Source: Streptomyces megasporus
Lineage (GTDB): Bacteria > Actinomycetota > Actinomycetes > Streptomycetales > Streptomycetaceae
Direction: 5' to 3'
DNA length: 64,000 nucleotides
Assembly (NCBI RefSeq): GCF_000718985.1
Contig: NZ_JODL01000009.1
Location: 87,602 to 151,601, forward strand
The notes beneath the pieces are model-generated. The model searched no databases. It was not told the origin of the DNA and saw nothing but the letters and a program-made list of their open reading frames with translations. Below, one piece after another: positions 50,401 through 61,040 of the stretch. How positions within the stretch are numbered: position 1 is the first letter of the stretch; each line of letters begins with the position of its first letter. Position numbers and translations under genes: made by a program.

Positions 50401-51383
50401 ACCGAGGTCGGCGGCACCATCGCGCCGCCGTCCAGCACGATCACCACGTGCGGCTGGTCCAGCACGGGCTGCCCGCCGGAGTTGAAACGCGGCCGGCCCT
50501 CCAGCCGGGAACCCAGCAGGTCCTCCAACTCCATCACGCCGGACGTGATCAGCCGCCGACTGCCCGCGCCGTCCGCGACGCCGGGAGCCTGCACGTGCGG
50601 GAGCCACTTGGCCCACTCCCAGCGCTGTGACGCGTCGTGCCCGGTGACGACCGCGACCACCAGGTCGTCGGGGGAGTGGAGGGAGGCCAGCGAGGCCACC
50701 ATCGAACGGACGCCGCCGTGCACCGAGTCGGGGTCGCCGCTCACCGCGATGTGGTAGAAGGCGCGCAGCGACACGGCCATCGGCAGGCCGTCGACGGTGC
50801 TGTGCGTCTGCAGGAACTGGTGCATCGCCCCGGCCGTCAGCGGCTCCAACTCGTCCACCGGCGCCGTCTCCGGGGCCACCAGCGGCGTCGCGAGCCGCTG
50901 CGTGCCCAGCCCGACGCGCACGTGCACGAAGTCGTCGTCACCGGCCCGCCGTTCCCACACCCGACTGCCCTCGGCGACCAGCGCCCACAACTGGTCCGGC
51001 GAGGGGTGGAGGTAGAACTGGGCGTCACGCTGCAGACGCGCCGTCTTGCGGACCTTGCGCCGGGTCTGCGCCAGGTACTTCAGGTAGTCCCGGCGCAACT
51101 GCGCCATCTCGCCCTGCGTGCCCCTGCGGACGCGCACGATGGTGGCGATGAGCATCGCGACCGTGGACGCGATCATGATCACGCCCATGATGCGCATGAA
51201 CGGCGCGGGCGACAGGAAGAAGAACACCACCGACCCACCCATGCCGAGCATCGGCAGCAACTGGAAGAGCACGCTCTCCTGTTGCCCGCGCGGCAGTTCG
51301 GGAGGAGGCTCGAGCCGCAGATCCTCGCTGGGCACGCTGGGCGGCAGGACCCGTGGCGGACGCTTGACGACGATCTGACTCAC
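47415..51383 (-). CDS. eccC: type VII secretion ATPase EccC
   Basis: Motor of the ESX system, 1322 residues in one chain (EccCa and EccCb fused). Two membrane segments lie near residues 40-82 (VLFQLLPMLGMGGSVVFFFLSP and IMGVIMIASTVAMLIATIV). Three FtsK/SpoIIIE domains follow, with Walker A lysines K480 (GATGSGKSE), K841 (GGPQSGKST) and K1127 (GESESGKTA). The first domain also has LVLVIDEFSELL. The third is the substrate-binding module in known EccC proteins. ATG 51383, divergent from eccD. TAGGAT on the minus strand (51462-51467) may be its -10. Confidence 0.97.
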   Translation of the reverse strand: MSQIVVKRPPRVLPPSVPSEDLRLEPPPELPRGQQESVLFQLLPMLGMGGSVVFFFLSPAPFMRIMGVIMIASTVAMLIATIVRVRRGTQGEMAQLRRDYLKYLAQTRRKVRKTARLQRDAQFYLHPSPDQLWALVAEGSRVWERRAGDDDFVHVRVGLGTQRLATPLVAPETAPVDELEPLTAGAMHQFLQTHSTVDGLPMAVSLRAFYHIAVSGDPDSVHGGVRSMVASLASLHSPDDLVVAVVTGHDASQRWEWAKWLPHVQAPGVADGAGSRRLITSGVMELEDLLGSRLEGRPRFNSGGQPVLDQPHVVIVLDGGAMVPPTSVLASPEGLQGVTVVEVVPGEMDSPRGGLSVVVRPDRLRLESGHGAVYEGRPDSLSLEAAEALARQLAPLRMGTGGGDDEPLLANLEFTDLLNLGDAASVDVRRTWRPRSTAERLRVPIGVGEDGQPVMLDLKEAAQDGMGPHGLCVGATGSGKSELLRTLVLGLAVTHSSETLNFVLADFKGGATFAGMAQMPHVAAVITNLADDLSLVDRMGDSIRGELNRRQELLRDAGNYANIHDYERARAAGAPLVPLPSLVLVIDEFSELLTAKPDFIDMFIQIGRIGRSLGVHLLLASQRLEEGRLRGLETYLSYRIGLRTFSAAESRAALGVPDAYHLPSVPGSGYLKFGTDEMVRFKAAYVSGTYRANSPGEDAPTGPLPADRRPVLFTAAPVPIPVRRTEPVPAAPTPAAPADDDALADTVLDVIVRRLENQGPAAHQVWLPPLDQAPPLDELLPGLTVVEGRGLTQPDYPHAGRLMVPLGLVDKPYEQRRETLLRDFSGAAGHMLVLGGPQSGKSTLLRTLVTSFALTHTPQEVQFYGLDFGGGGLSALKDLPHVGGVASRLDPERVRRTVAEVAGILVQREEYFRTNGIDSIATYRRRRARGEITDQPWGDVFLVIDGWGGFRQEYDMLEEVVIDIASRGLGYGVHVVLSASRTMEVRPALKDQLMNRLELRLGDPMDSEFDRKVAANVPTGVPGRGQTPEKLHFMAAVPRIDGVSSDEELSDATAALNQVVAQAWRGPTAPPVRLLPRELSADRLPKGNDHPRHGVAFGIDENTLQPVFVDFETDPFFLVFGESESGKTALLRLLAKQICERYTPDEARIVVADYRRSLLSNIPESHLIVYAAMSNAMDTHMAAMKDLMEKRTPPEDVTPQQLRDRSWWAGPKMFIVIDDYELVSTSSGNPLAALTEHLPFARDIGVCFIIARNSAGASRASYEPFMQRIKELGAQGVVLSGDPGEGEILGNVRARPMPPGRGYFVSRRRGNPLVQVGWLPAR

Positions 51384-51642
51384 GGCGCATCAATCCCTCG
51401 GGCAGACGGGACAGTTCCTGCCGACGCCCCCATGGCGACGGACGCCGTCCGCGCGGGGCGATCCTACTGGGAGTACGGGACGATCGAGGGCGGTAGGGTG
51501 GCGCGCGACATGTGCGCGGCAGCGGACGGGCGACCGGCGGTCCGGAACCCCGGAGGAACTCGTGGGGGATCGCGGAGATTCTCGTGAACGGCCCGTGCGC
51601 AGCCGTGGAGTCCAGTGAGCAGCCCACGAGGGGGATCTCAAG
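51384..51642. promoter_or_regulatory. eccC-eccD divergent promoter region
   Basis: 259 bases. TAGGAT on the minus strand (51462-51467) and TAGGGT on the plus strand (51494-51499) are candidate -10 elements for eccC and eccD. No clear -35 or repeat. Confidence 0.35.
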
Positions 51643-53118
51643 GTGAGTACGACTGCATCGGCAGCCGCCACCGGCTTCTGCCGGGTCACCATCGTCGCGC
51701 CCGACAGTCGCATCGACGTCGCCCTCCCCGAGGACATCCCGGTCGCGGACCTCTACCCCGAGATCCTCCGGCTCAGCGGCCAGACGCCCGCCGAGGGCGC
51801 CCCCGTCGGCTACCACCTGGTGCGTCGCGACGGAAGCGTGCTCGACAGCGCCCGGTCCTTCGCCGCGCAGCGCGTCCTGGACGGGGAGGTGCTCAGCCTG
51901 CGCCCGTTCGCCGAGTCGCTGCCGCCCGCCGTCTTCGACGACGTCTCCGACGCGGTCGCCTCCGCGGTGAGCCGGGACCGCACGCTGTGGAGCGAGGACC
52001 TGATGCGGGCCGCCGGGCTGGTCGGCGGCGTGGTGCTGCTGGCCCTCATGGCCTTCGTGCTGTGGTTCGCCGACCCCGTCCGCCACGACATGCACAGCCT
52101 GCCGGGCATCCTCGCCGCCGTGACCGGGGTACTGCTGATCGCCTTCGCGGCCGTGCGGGCACGGGTGTACGACGACCGGCCCTCCGCGATCGCCCTCGGA
52201 CTGGCCTCCCTGCCGCACGTGATGATCGCCGGGTCCGGACTGCTGCCCCTGGAGGAGAGCGGCGGCATCGGCAGGCTGCAGTTCCTCCTGGGGTGCGTGG
52301 CCGTCCTCGTCGCCTCCGTCGCCCTGATCGCGGCCACCCCCAGCGGTGACGGGCCGTTCGTCGCCGCCGCGTTCGCCGCGACCGTCGGCACCCTGGTCAC
52401 CTTCGTGGCGATCCTGACCGACATCCGTCCGGTGGAGACCGCGGCCCTGTGCGTCCCGGTGGCGGTCGGGGCCATCGCGTTCCTGCCCGGCCTGTCCGCC
52501 CGCTTCGCCCGTCTCCCCATCGGCTACAACGCGCCGCAGTCCGGGACGATGAGGTACGACGAGGACCCGGACGCCGCTCCCGACACCGACGGTCCCGTCG
52601 ACGCCGACCGCATCGCCGCGCAGGCCCGCCGCGGCCACGAGATGCTCCTCGGACTCGTCGGCGGCTGCGCTGCCGTCGTCGTCGGCGCGGCGGCCGTCCT
52701 GGGCTTCTCCGACTCCGGATGGGGCCAGCTCCTCGCCCTGGCCGCCGGACTGGGCATGCTGATGCGCGCCCGGCTCTTCCGCTACACCGTCCAGGTCGCC
52801 TGCGCCCTCTCCGCGGGCCTGGTCGCCCTCGCCCTGCTCGCCCTCGGCCTGGCCCTCAACCCGCCCGCCGACCTGATGCAGAAGCTGCTGATGGGAGACG
52901 ACGGCGCCCTCGACCTGCGGACGATCTGGCTGTCCGCCGCCCTCGCCGCCGCGGCGGCCCTGATCACGGCCATCGGGCTGATCGTGCCGCGGCGCGGCGT
53001 CACCCCCTTCTGGGGTCGTTTCCTCGACATCGCCGAGGGCGCCGTGCTGCTGTCGCTGATCCCGCTCTGCCTGGCCGTGCTGGACCTCTACTCCGCGGCC
53101 CGGAGCATGACCGGTTGA
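51643..53118 (+). CDS. eccD: type VII secretion integral membrane protein EccD
   Basis: Protein of 491 residues. A cytoplasmic ubiquitin-like domain (about 10-90: CRVTIVAPDSRIDVALPEDIPVADLYPEIL) is followed by about eleven hydrophobic segments from residue 125 to the C-terminus, interrupted by one polar loop with DEDPDAAPDTDGPVDADR. This is the standard EccD layout, forming the membrane barrel of the ESX complex. The GTG start has AAGG close upstream. It is divergent from eccC and ends about 200 bases before rpsO. Confidence 0.95.
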   Translation: MSTTASAAATGFCRVTIVAPDSRIDVALPEDIPVADLYPEILRLSGQTPAEGAPVGYHLVRRDGSVLDSARSFAAQRVLDGEVLSLRPFAESLPPAVFDDVSDAVASAVSRDRTLWSEDLMRAAGLVGGVVLLALMAFVLWFADPVRHDMHSLPGILAAVTGVLLIAFAAVRARVYDDRPSAIALGLASLPHVMIAGSGLLPLEESGGIGRLQFLLGCVAVLVASVALIAATPSGDGPFVAAAFAATVGTLVTFVAILTDIRPVETAALCVPVAVGAIAFLPGLSARFARLPIGYNAPQSGTMRYDEDPDAAPDTDGPVDADRIAAQARRGHEMLLGLVGGCAAVVVGAAAVLGFSDSGWGQLLALAAGLGMLMRARLFRYTVQVACALSAGLVALALLALGLALNPPADLMQKLLMGDDGALDLRTIWLSAALAAAAALITAIGLIVPRRGVTPFWGRFLDIAEGAVLLSLIPLCLAVLDLYSAARSMTG

Positions 53119-53169
53119 GCCGTGCCGGACGGCCGGTTGACCGGCGGTGAGCGACCCGTCGCGCGACTG

Positions 53170-53180
53170 GTAGTCTGGTC
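53170..53180 (+). promoter_or_regulatory. possible rpsO promoter element
   Basis: GTAGTCTGGTC, containing TAGTCT as a -10. The identical 11 bases occur before pnp at 53693. No consensus -35. Confidence 0.45.
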
Positions 53181-53321
53181 GACGGCCGTTTGCGTACGCG
53201 TCTTCCGGAGCACCTGGAGGCAGCGCCCAGCGGACCCCGCCTCCCGAGTCGTGAAAGATCCCCTGCACAGCGGGCCAGGGGCACTCGGTGGCCTCGACGA
53301 GAAGAACCCAAGGAGTATCGC

Positions 53322-53609
53322 GTGTCGCTCGACGCCGCTACGAAGAAGCAGATCATGGCCGAGTTCGCCACCAAGGAAGGCGACACCGGCTCCCCCGAGG
53401 TCCAGGTCGCGCTGCTGACCCGCCGCATCTCGAACCTCACCGAGCACCTGAAGACCCACAAGCACGACCACCACTCCCGCCGTGGTCTGCTGCTCCTGGT
53501 CGGCCAGCGCCGCCGCCTGCTGCAGTACCTGGCGAAGAAGGACATCCAGCGCTTCCGCGCCCTGGTCGAGCGCCTGGGCATCCGCCGCGGTGCGGCGGGC
53601 GCCCGGTAG
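53322..53609 (+). CDS. rpsO: 30S ribosomal protein S15
   Basis: Ribosomal protein of 95 residues with the S15 pattern [48 protein letters not shown]. The GTG start has AAGGAG eight bases upstream. It binds 16S rRNA early in 30S assembly. A long intergenic hairpin and a second copy of the promoter motif separate it from pnp, the classic rpsO-pnp arrangement. Confidence 0.97.
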   Translation: MSLDAATKKQIMAEFATKEGDTGSPEVQVALLTRRISNLTEHLKTHKHDHHSRRGLLLLVGQRRRLLQYLAKKDIQRFRALVERLGIRRGAAGAR

Positions 53610-53620
53610 CACCCCGTGGA

Positions 53621-53652
53621 GGGAGCGGTTCCCACAGCAGGGAACCGCTCCC
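53621..53652 (+). terminator. rpsO-pnp intergenic hairpin
   Basis: Perfect 13-base stem (GGGAGCGGTTCCC and complement), loop ACAGCA, followed by TTTG. It may act as a terminator and as an RNase III processing site, as in other rpsO-pnp operons. Confidence 0.8.
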
Positions 53653-53692
53653 TTTGCCGTACTCACCCCAAGCCACAGTGGGCAGAAGCTTT

Positions 53693-53703
53693 GTAGTCTG
53701 GTC
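53693..53703 (+). promoter_or_regulatory. possible pnp promoter element
   Basis: GTAGTCTGGTC, identical to the element before rpsO. It lies 174 bases before the pnp start, leaving a long leader. Confidence 0.45.
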
Positions 53704-53876
53704 CCACAACGACATACACGAACGAGGAGGAGCGCTTCACGCCGCCGGTCCTCGGTAGTGGCCCCCGGGCGACCACGTCCCGGGAGCTTCGATCGAAGAC
53801 CGGCCCGTACGGGAAGACGCTCCGCCAACACCGTCCCCGCCACCCGGGCGAGGACGCGGACGAGGAGAATTCCCTG

Positions 53877-56107
53877 GTGGAGAACGAGACCCACTACGCC
53901 GAGGCCGTCATCGACAACGGCTCCTTCGGCACCCGCACCATTCGCTTCGAGACGGGACGTCTTGCCCGTCAGGCCGCCGGCTCCGCCGTGGCCTACCTGG
54001 ACGACGACACCATGGTGCTGTCGGCCACCACCGCGTCGAAGCACCCGAAGGACCAACTGGACTTCTTCCCCCTGACGGTCGACGTCGAGGAGCGGATGTA
54101 CGCCGCGGGGAAGGTGCCCGGTTCCTTCTTCCGTCGTGAGGGCCGTCCCAGCGAGGACGCGATCCTCACCTGCCGCCTGATCGACCGGCCGCTGCGCCCG
54201 TCCTTCCAGAAGGGCCTGCGCAACGAGATCCAGATCGTCGAGACGATCATGGCGCTCAACCCCGAGCACCTGTACGACGTCGTCGCGATCAACGCCGCCT
54301 CCTGCTCCACGCAGTTGGCGGGCCTGCCCTTCTCCGGCCCCATCGGCGGCACCCGCGTCGCCCTGATCCGCGGCCAGTGGGTGGCCTTCCCCACCCACTC
54401 CGAGCTGGAGGAGGCCGTCTTCGACATGGTCGTCGCCGGCCGTGTCCTCCCCGACGGCGACGTGGCGATCATGATGGTCGAGGCCGAGGCCACCGAGAAG
54501 ACCGTCGAGCTGGTCAAGGGCGGCGCCCAGGCGCCGACCGAGGAGGTCGTCGCCGCCGGTCTGGAGGCCGCCAAGCCCTTCATCAAGATCCTGTGCAAGG
54601 CCCAGTCCGACCTCGCCGCCAAGGCCGCCAAGCCCACCGCCGAGTTCCCGATCTTCCTGGACTACCAGGGCGACGTGTACGAGGCGCTGACCGAGGCCGT
54701 CCGCGACGAACTGGCCCAGGCGCTCACCATCGCCGGCAAGCAGGAGCGCGAGGCCGAGCTGGACCGCGTCAAGGCGCTGGCCGCCGAGAAGCTGCTGCCG
54801 CAGTTCGAGGGCCGCGAGAAGGAGATCTCGGCGGCGTACCGCTCGCTGACCAAGTCCCTGGTCCGTGAGCGCGTCATCAAGGAGAAGAAGCGCATCGACG
54901 GCCGCGGGCTGACGGAGATCCGCACGCTCGCCGCCGAGGTCGAGGCGATCCCGAGGGTGCACGGCTCCGCCCTCTTCGAGCGCGGCGAGACCCAGATCCT
55001 GGGCGTCACCACCCTCAACATGCTCCGCATGGAGCAGCAGCTCGACACCCTCTCCCCGGTGACGCGCAAGCGCTACATGCACCACTACAACTTCCCGCCA
55101 TACTCCACCGGTGAGACCGGTCGTGTCGGCTCCCCCAAGCGCCGCGAGATCGGTCACGGCGCCCTGGCCGAGCGGGCGATCACCCCGGTGCTGCCCTCTC
55201 GCGAGGAGTTCCCGTACGCCATCCGCCAGGTCTCCGAGGCGCTGGGCTCCAACGGCTCGACCTCCATGGGGTCGGTCTGCGCCTCCACCATGTCGCTGCT
55301 GAACGCCGGCGTGCCGCTCAAGGCACCGGTCGCCGGCATCGCCATGGGCCTGATCTCCCAGGAGATCGAGGGCGAGACCCACTACGTCACCCTCACCGAC
55401 ATCCTCGGCGCGGAGGACGCCTTCGGCGACATGGACTTCAAGGTCGCCGGCACCCGTGACTTCGTCACCGCCCTCCAGCTCGACACCAAGCTGGACGGCA
55501 TCCCGGCCTCCGTGCTGGCCGCGGCCCTCAAGCAGGCCCGCGACGCCCGCCTGCACATCCTCGACGTGATGATGGAGGCCATCGACAAGCCGGACGAGAT
55601 GTCCCCGAACGCACCGCGGATCATCACCGTGAAGATCCCGGTGGACAAGATCGGCGAGGTCATCGGCCCCAAGGGCAAGATGATCAACCAGATCCAGGAG
55701 GACACCGGCGCCGACATCACCATCGAGGACGACGGCACCATCTACATCGGTGCCGCCGACGGACCGGCCGCCGAGGCAGCCCGCACGGCCATCAACGCCA
55801 TCGCCAACCCGACGATGCCGGAGGTCGGCGAGCGCTACCTGGGCACGGTCGTGAAGACCACCACCTTCGGTGCCTTCGTCTCCCTGCTTCCGGGCAAGGA
55901 CGGCCTGCTGCACATCTCGCAGATCCGCAAGCTCGCCGGTGGCAAGCGCGTGGAGAACGTCGAGGACGTGCTGGGGGTCGGCCAGAAGGTCCAGGTCGAG
56001 ATCGCCGAGATCGACCAGCGCGGCAAGCTGTCGCTGGTCCCGGTCCTGGACGAGGAAGAGGACAAGGACGGCGCCGAGAAGGCCGACGCGAAGGACGCAG
56101 CGACCAA

Positions 56108-56111
<4 letters not shown>
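53877..56111 (+). CDS. pnp: polyribonucleotide nucleotidyltransferase (PNPase)
   Basis: Phosphorolytic exoribonuclease of 744 residues. Two RNase PH domains (about 10-230 and 330-560; the second has [20 protein letters not shown]) flank a helical linker. A KH domain ([17 protein letters not shown]) and an S1 domain ([28 protein letters not shown]) follow. In actinomycetes it also adds 3' tails to RNA. The start is GTG with GAGGAG upstream. A long leader allows autoregulation. The stop overlaps the protease start (GTGA). Confidence 0.97.
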
Positions 56112-58311
<2,200 letters not shown>

Positions 58312-58316
58312 CGACC

Positions 58317-58787
58317 ATGGGCGGAAAGATCACCTACGCCTTCCTCGCCACCGCGCTGGTTCTCGTCTTCGCGGTGGTGGGCCTCCAGGGCGTGCTGCTG
58401 CTGAGGACGGGCGAGCCCGCCGCCATGGGGCTGGGGGTGGTGGCCTTCGTGCTGCCGTGTGTCGGTGCCTGGTTCCTGTGGCACAACACCCGCTTCGCCC
58501 GCGACGCCAACCGGCTGGCGAGGGAGCTGGAGGACGAGGGCGGACTGCCCGAGGACGCGCCCGCCAGGACGCCGGGCGGACGCGTCGACCGGGCGACGGC
58601 CGACGAGATCTTCGCCCGACGCAAGCGGGAGACCGAGGCCACGCCGGACGACTGGCGGTGCTGGTTCAGGCTGGCCGTCGCCTACCACGACGCCCGTGAC
58701 ACCCCGCGCGCCCGCAAGGCCATGCAGCGGGCCATCGCCCTCCACGACGGCAGGCCCGTGCCGGACGCGCGGAAGTCCGCCGCCTGA
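58317..58787 (+). CDS. membrane protein with a C-terminal TPR-like helix pair
   Basis: Protein of 156 residues. Two N-terminal hydrophobic segments (YAFLATALVLVFAVVGLQGVLLL and GLGVVAFVLPCVGAWFLW) are followed by a cytoplasmic helical part with WRCWFRLAVAYHDARDTPRARKAMQRAIAL, a single TPR-like repeat. It starts five bases after dapB and is probably co-transcribed. Function unknown. Confidence 0.8.
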   Translation: MGGKITYAFLATALVLVFAVVGLQGVLLLRTGEPAAMGLGVVAFVLPCVGAWFLWHNTRFARDANRLARELEDEGGLPEDAPARTPGGRVDRATADEIFARRKRETEATPDDWRCWFRLAVAYHDARDTPRARKAMQRAIALHDGRPVPDARKSAA

Positions 58788-59009
58788 CATCCCCGTATCG
58801 GCCGGCCCTTCGACGCCGGCGGCGTCCGGCGCTTCTCCGGACACCACGACACGTGGCCCTGCCGATCGGGGCCGGTCCGAACCGATCGAGTCACAAGCTG
58901 GTCCGTGTGGACGCTCGGCCGGAGTCCTCCGGTCGAGCGTCCTCGCTTTCCGAGACCGCGCGGCCCCGGCCCGTGGGCTGCGGCGGGTGCCACGCGGACC
59001 CTTGGGCGG

Positions 59010-59579
59010 CTACAGCGGGCGGCGGTACTCCGCGGCCCAGGCCTCCACCACGTCCGCGGCGCGGTCGAACGCCTCCGACCGGGCCAGGAAGTCGGCGTTG
59101 TGGTCGGTGAGCACCGTCCGCAGGGCCTCCCGGCCCCGGGGCTCGACGAGCAGGGCCTGCCCCTGCACGGTGCGCGGCATGCCGAGCCACTTCACCGGCT
59201 GCTGCACGGTCCGTACGGCGGCCACGTTCCGCCAGGCCAGCGTCGTCGTCGAGAACAGCCCCACCTGACGTATCCCGTGGGCGGAGACCCACACCCCCAG
59301 GCGCAGCAGGCGCAGCGCGTACGCGATCACCAGCACCGCGCCGACCAGGCACACGACCGCCTCGGCGAGGGTGCCCGCCATGGCGATGATCAGGGTGGAC
59401 AGCAGCATGTAGGAGGCGAGCAGCAACAGCAGCGCCGCCCCGCCGACCCGCCAGGGGCCGGGGCGGTAGGGACGCCGCCACCGCTCGCGATCCTCATACG
59501 GCAGAGGCGTGTCCGACGGGGCGGTGTCCAGCTCGCCGTCGACTGTCAGGAAGTGCAGGGGCACGGGATCCTCGCTCAT
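59010..59579 (-). CDS. membrane-anchored PH-domain protein
   Basis: Protein of 189 residues. Two hydrophobic segments (about 47-65 and 70-92) precede a PH-like domain with VWVSAHGIRQVGLFSTTTLAWRNVAAVRTVQ and LVEPRGREALRTVLTD. The layout is common in actinomycetes. The ATG lacks a strong ribosome-binding site. A second small membrane protein gene lies upstream on the same strand. Function unknown. Confidence 0.8.
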   Translation of the reverse strand: MSEDPVPLHFLTVDGELDTAPSDTPLPYEDRERWRRPYRPGPWRVGGAALLLLLASYMLLSTLIIAMAGTLAEAVVCLVGAVLVIAYALRLLRLGVWVSAHGIRQVGLFSTTTLAWRNVAAVRTVQQPVKWLGMPRTVQGQALLVEPRGREALRTVLTDHNADFLARSEAFDRAADVVEAWAAEYRRPL

Positions 59580-59615
59580 GGGCGCGGTCGGTGGGGCCTG
59601 TGAGCGAGGAGATTA

Positions 59616-59855
59616 TCAGCGGCTCTCCGCGGCGGTGGGCCGGTCCGGCCCGTCGTCGAGGGGGTCGGGCGTTTCCAGGGCGGGGACCCCGAGCAGCAGC
59701 GAGCCGACGAGCCCGGCGACCACCACCAGCCCCAGCAGTACGCGACTCAGTATCTCGGAGCGCGTGGGACGCCGGCGCGGGGGCACGACGTTGCTGCGGA
59801 AGTGCTCGGACTCGGCGACAAAGGCGAAGGGCACGGACTCCTCGCGACGACCCAT
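59616..59855 (-). CDS. small single-span membrane protein
   Basis: Protein of 79 residues: polar N-terminus (RREESVPFAFVAESEHFRSN), Pro/Arg-rich stretch, one membrane segment (ILSRVLLGLVVVAGLVGSLLLGV) and an acidic tail. The reading frame has a proper start and high third-position GC. It lies 36 bases before the PH-domain gene on the same strand. Function unknown. Confidence 0.7.
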   Translation of the reverse strand: MGRREESVPFAFVAESEHFRSNVVPPRRRPTRSEILSRVLLGLVVVAGLVGSLLLGVPALETPDPLDDGPDRPTAAESR

Positions 59856-59976
59856 GTGCGGCGGCTCCTCGGAACGACGATCTGTGCTTCCGTACGGGGA
59901 ACGTCCGATCGTTCGGCAAAGTGCCCGATTTCGGATGCTTGCAGCAAAATATCAGCGGCTCCGCCGGCGCCCGGAG

Positions 59977-60068
59977 CCGGACACCGCACGTGTACGCCGC
60001 ATGTCGGACACGGCGCTCGTGCCCCGTGTGTCAGGTGCCGTGTGCCGGACACCGCGTGTCGGGCACGG
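59977..60068 (+). repeat. duplicated GGACAC/GTGTC-rich block before thyX
   Basis: CCGGACACCGC occurs at 59977 and 60045; TGTCGGACACGG (60002) is echoed by TGTCGGGCACGG (60057). The second copy forms the dyad GACAC-N3-GTGTC. It lies just upstream of a TAGGCT -10 (60082). Confidence 0.5.
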
Positions 60069-60133
60069 ACCGCCGTCGCCATAGGCTTGTGCACCGCCCC
60101 AGAACCGATGTGGCACGACTGGAAGGAATCCCG

Positions 60134-60862
60134 GTGTCCGACGCCCCCGATCTCCGCTTCCGCAGCGACATGACCGTCGAGCTGGTCAAACACTCCGCCG
60201 CCGACACCGACGTGCTGTGGGCGGCGCGGGTCTCCACCGCGGGCGAGCAGTCGCTGGACGAGCTGGAGAAGGACCCGGAGCGCTCCAAGGGCCTGATCAA
60301 CTTCCTGATGCGCGACCGGCACGGCAGTCCGTTCGAGCACAACTCGATGACCTTCTTCATCAGCGCGCCGATCTTCGTCTTCCGCGAGTTCCACCGCCAC
60401 CGGGCGGGGTGGTCCTACAACGAGGAGTCCGGCCGCTACCGGGAGCTGGAGCCCGTCTTCTACGTCCCGGACGCCTCCCGCAAGCTGGTGCAGGAAGGGC
60501 GCCCGGGCAAGTACCGCTTCGTCGAGGGCACCGCGGAGCAGCACCGGAGCGTCACCGAGTCCCTGGAGACCTCGTACCGGCGTTCCTACGAGGCGTACCA
60601 GGAGATGCTGGACGCCGGCGTCGCCCGGGAAGTGGCCCGCGCGGCCCTTCCCGTCGGCCTGTACTCCTCGATGTACGCCACCTGCAACGCTCGCTCGCTG
60701 ATGCACTTCCTGGGGCTGCGCACCCGGCACGAACTGGCGAAGGTCCCCTCCTTCCCGCAGCGGGAGATCGAGATGGTCGCCGAGCGGATGGAGGCGCACT
60801 GGGCGAGGCTCATGCCCCTCACGTACGAGGCGTTCAACGCCAATGGGCGAGTCGCCCCGTAG
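60134..60862 (+). CDS. thyX: flavin-dependent thymidylate synthase
   Basis: FAD/NADPH-dependent thymidylate synthase of 242 residues making dTMP from dUMP. The signature region reads RHRAGWSYNEESGRYREL; S to RHR spacing is eight residues, one longer than the RHRx7S consensus. HGSPFEHNSMTFFI and ARSLMHFLGLRTRHEL are other family motifs. The start is GTG with GGAAGG upstream. A TAGGCT -10 at 60082 and a repeat block lie upstream, and a short hairpin (60863-60879) follows the stop. Confidence 0.94.
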   Translation: MSDAPDLRFRSDMTVELVKHSAADTDVLWAARVSTAGEQSLDELEKDPERSKGLINFLMRDRHGSPFEHNSMTFFISAPIFVFREFHRHRAGWSYNEESGRYRELEPVFYVPDASRKLVQEGRPGKYRFVEGTAEQHRSVTESLETSYRRSYEAYQEMLDAGVAREVARAALPVGLYSSMYATCNARSLMHFLGLRTRHELAKVPSFPQREIEMVAERMEAHWARLMPLTYEAFNANGRVAP

Positions 60863-60879
60863 TCGCCCCACAGGGGCGA
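60863..60879 (+). terminator. short hairpin after thyX
   Basis: Seven-base stem TCGCCCC / GGGGCGA with loop ACA directly after the stop. Confidence 0.5.
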
Positions 60880-60882
60880 GGC

Positions 60883-60932
60883 CAATCCGGAAGATGTCCG
60901 GATTGCGGCTTGCGCATTGGTTCGTCTAGGCT
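60883..60932 (+). promoter_or_regulatory. dapA promoter with perfect dyad operator
   Basis: CAATCCGGA (60883-60891) and TCCGGATTG (60897-60905) form a perfect 9-5-9 dyad. It overlaps TTGCGG (60903), which is 18 bases from TAGGCT (60927). Position suggests repressor control of dapA. Confidence 0.6.
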
Positions 60933-61040
60933 CGTGTTACGGACCCGGCACTGTCTGAACCCCCGAGCGGACAGTGTCGGGCTCCACATCCGGCCTCCCG
61001 AGGGAGCACCGCACCGCAGGCTGCGAGTAGCGTGGGACCC

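Noticed and set aside
47091..50630. 1179-codon open frame opposite eccC
   Set aside because: No coding-like composition; the eccC frame contains three Walker A motifs.
60863..61040. Possible T-box or riboswitch before dapA
   Set aside because: No T-box bulge sequence or lysine riboswitch pattern seen; only the dyad and promoter stand out.
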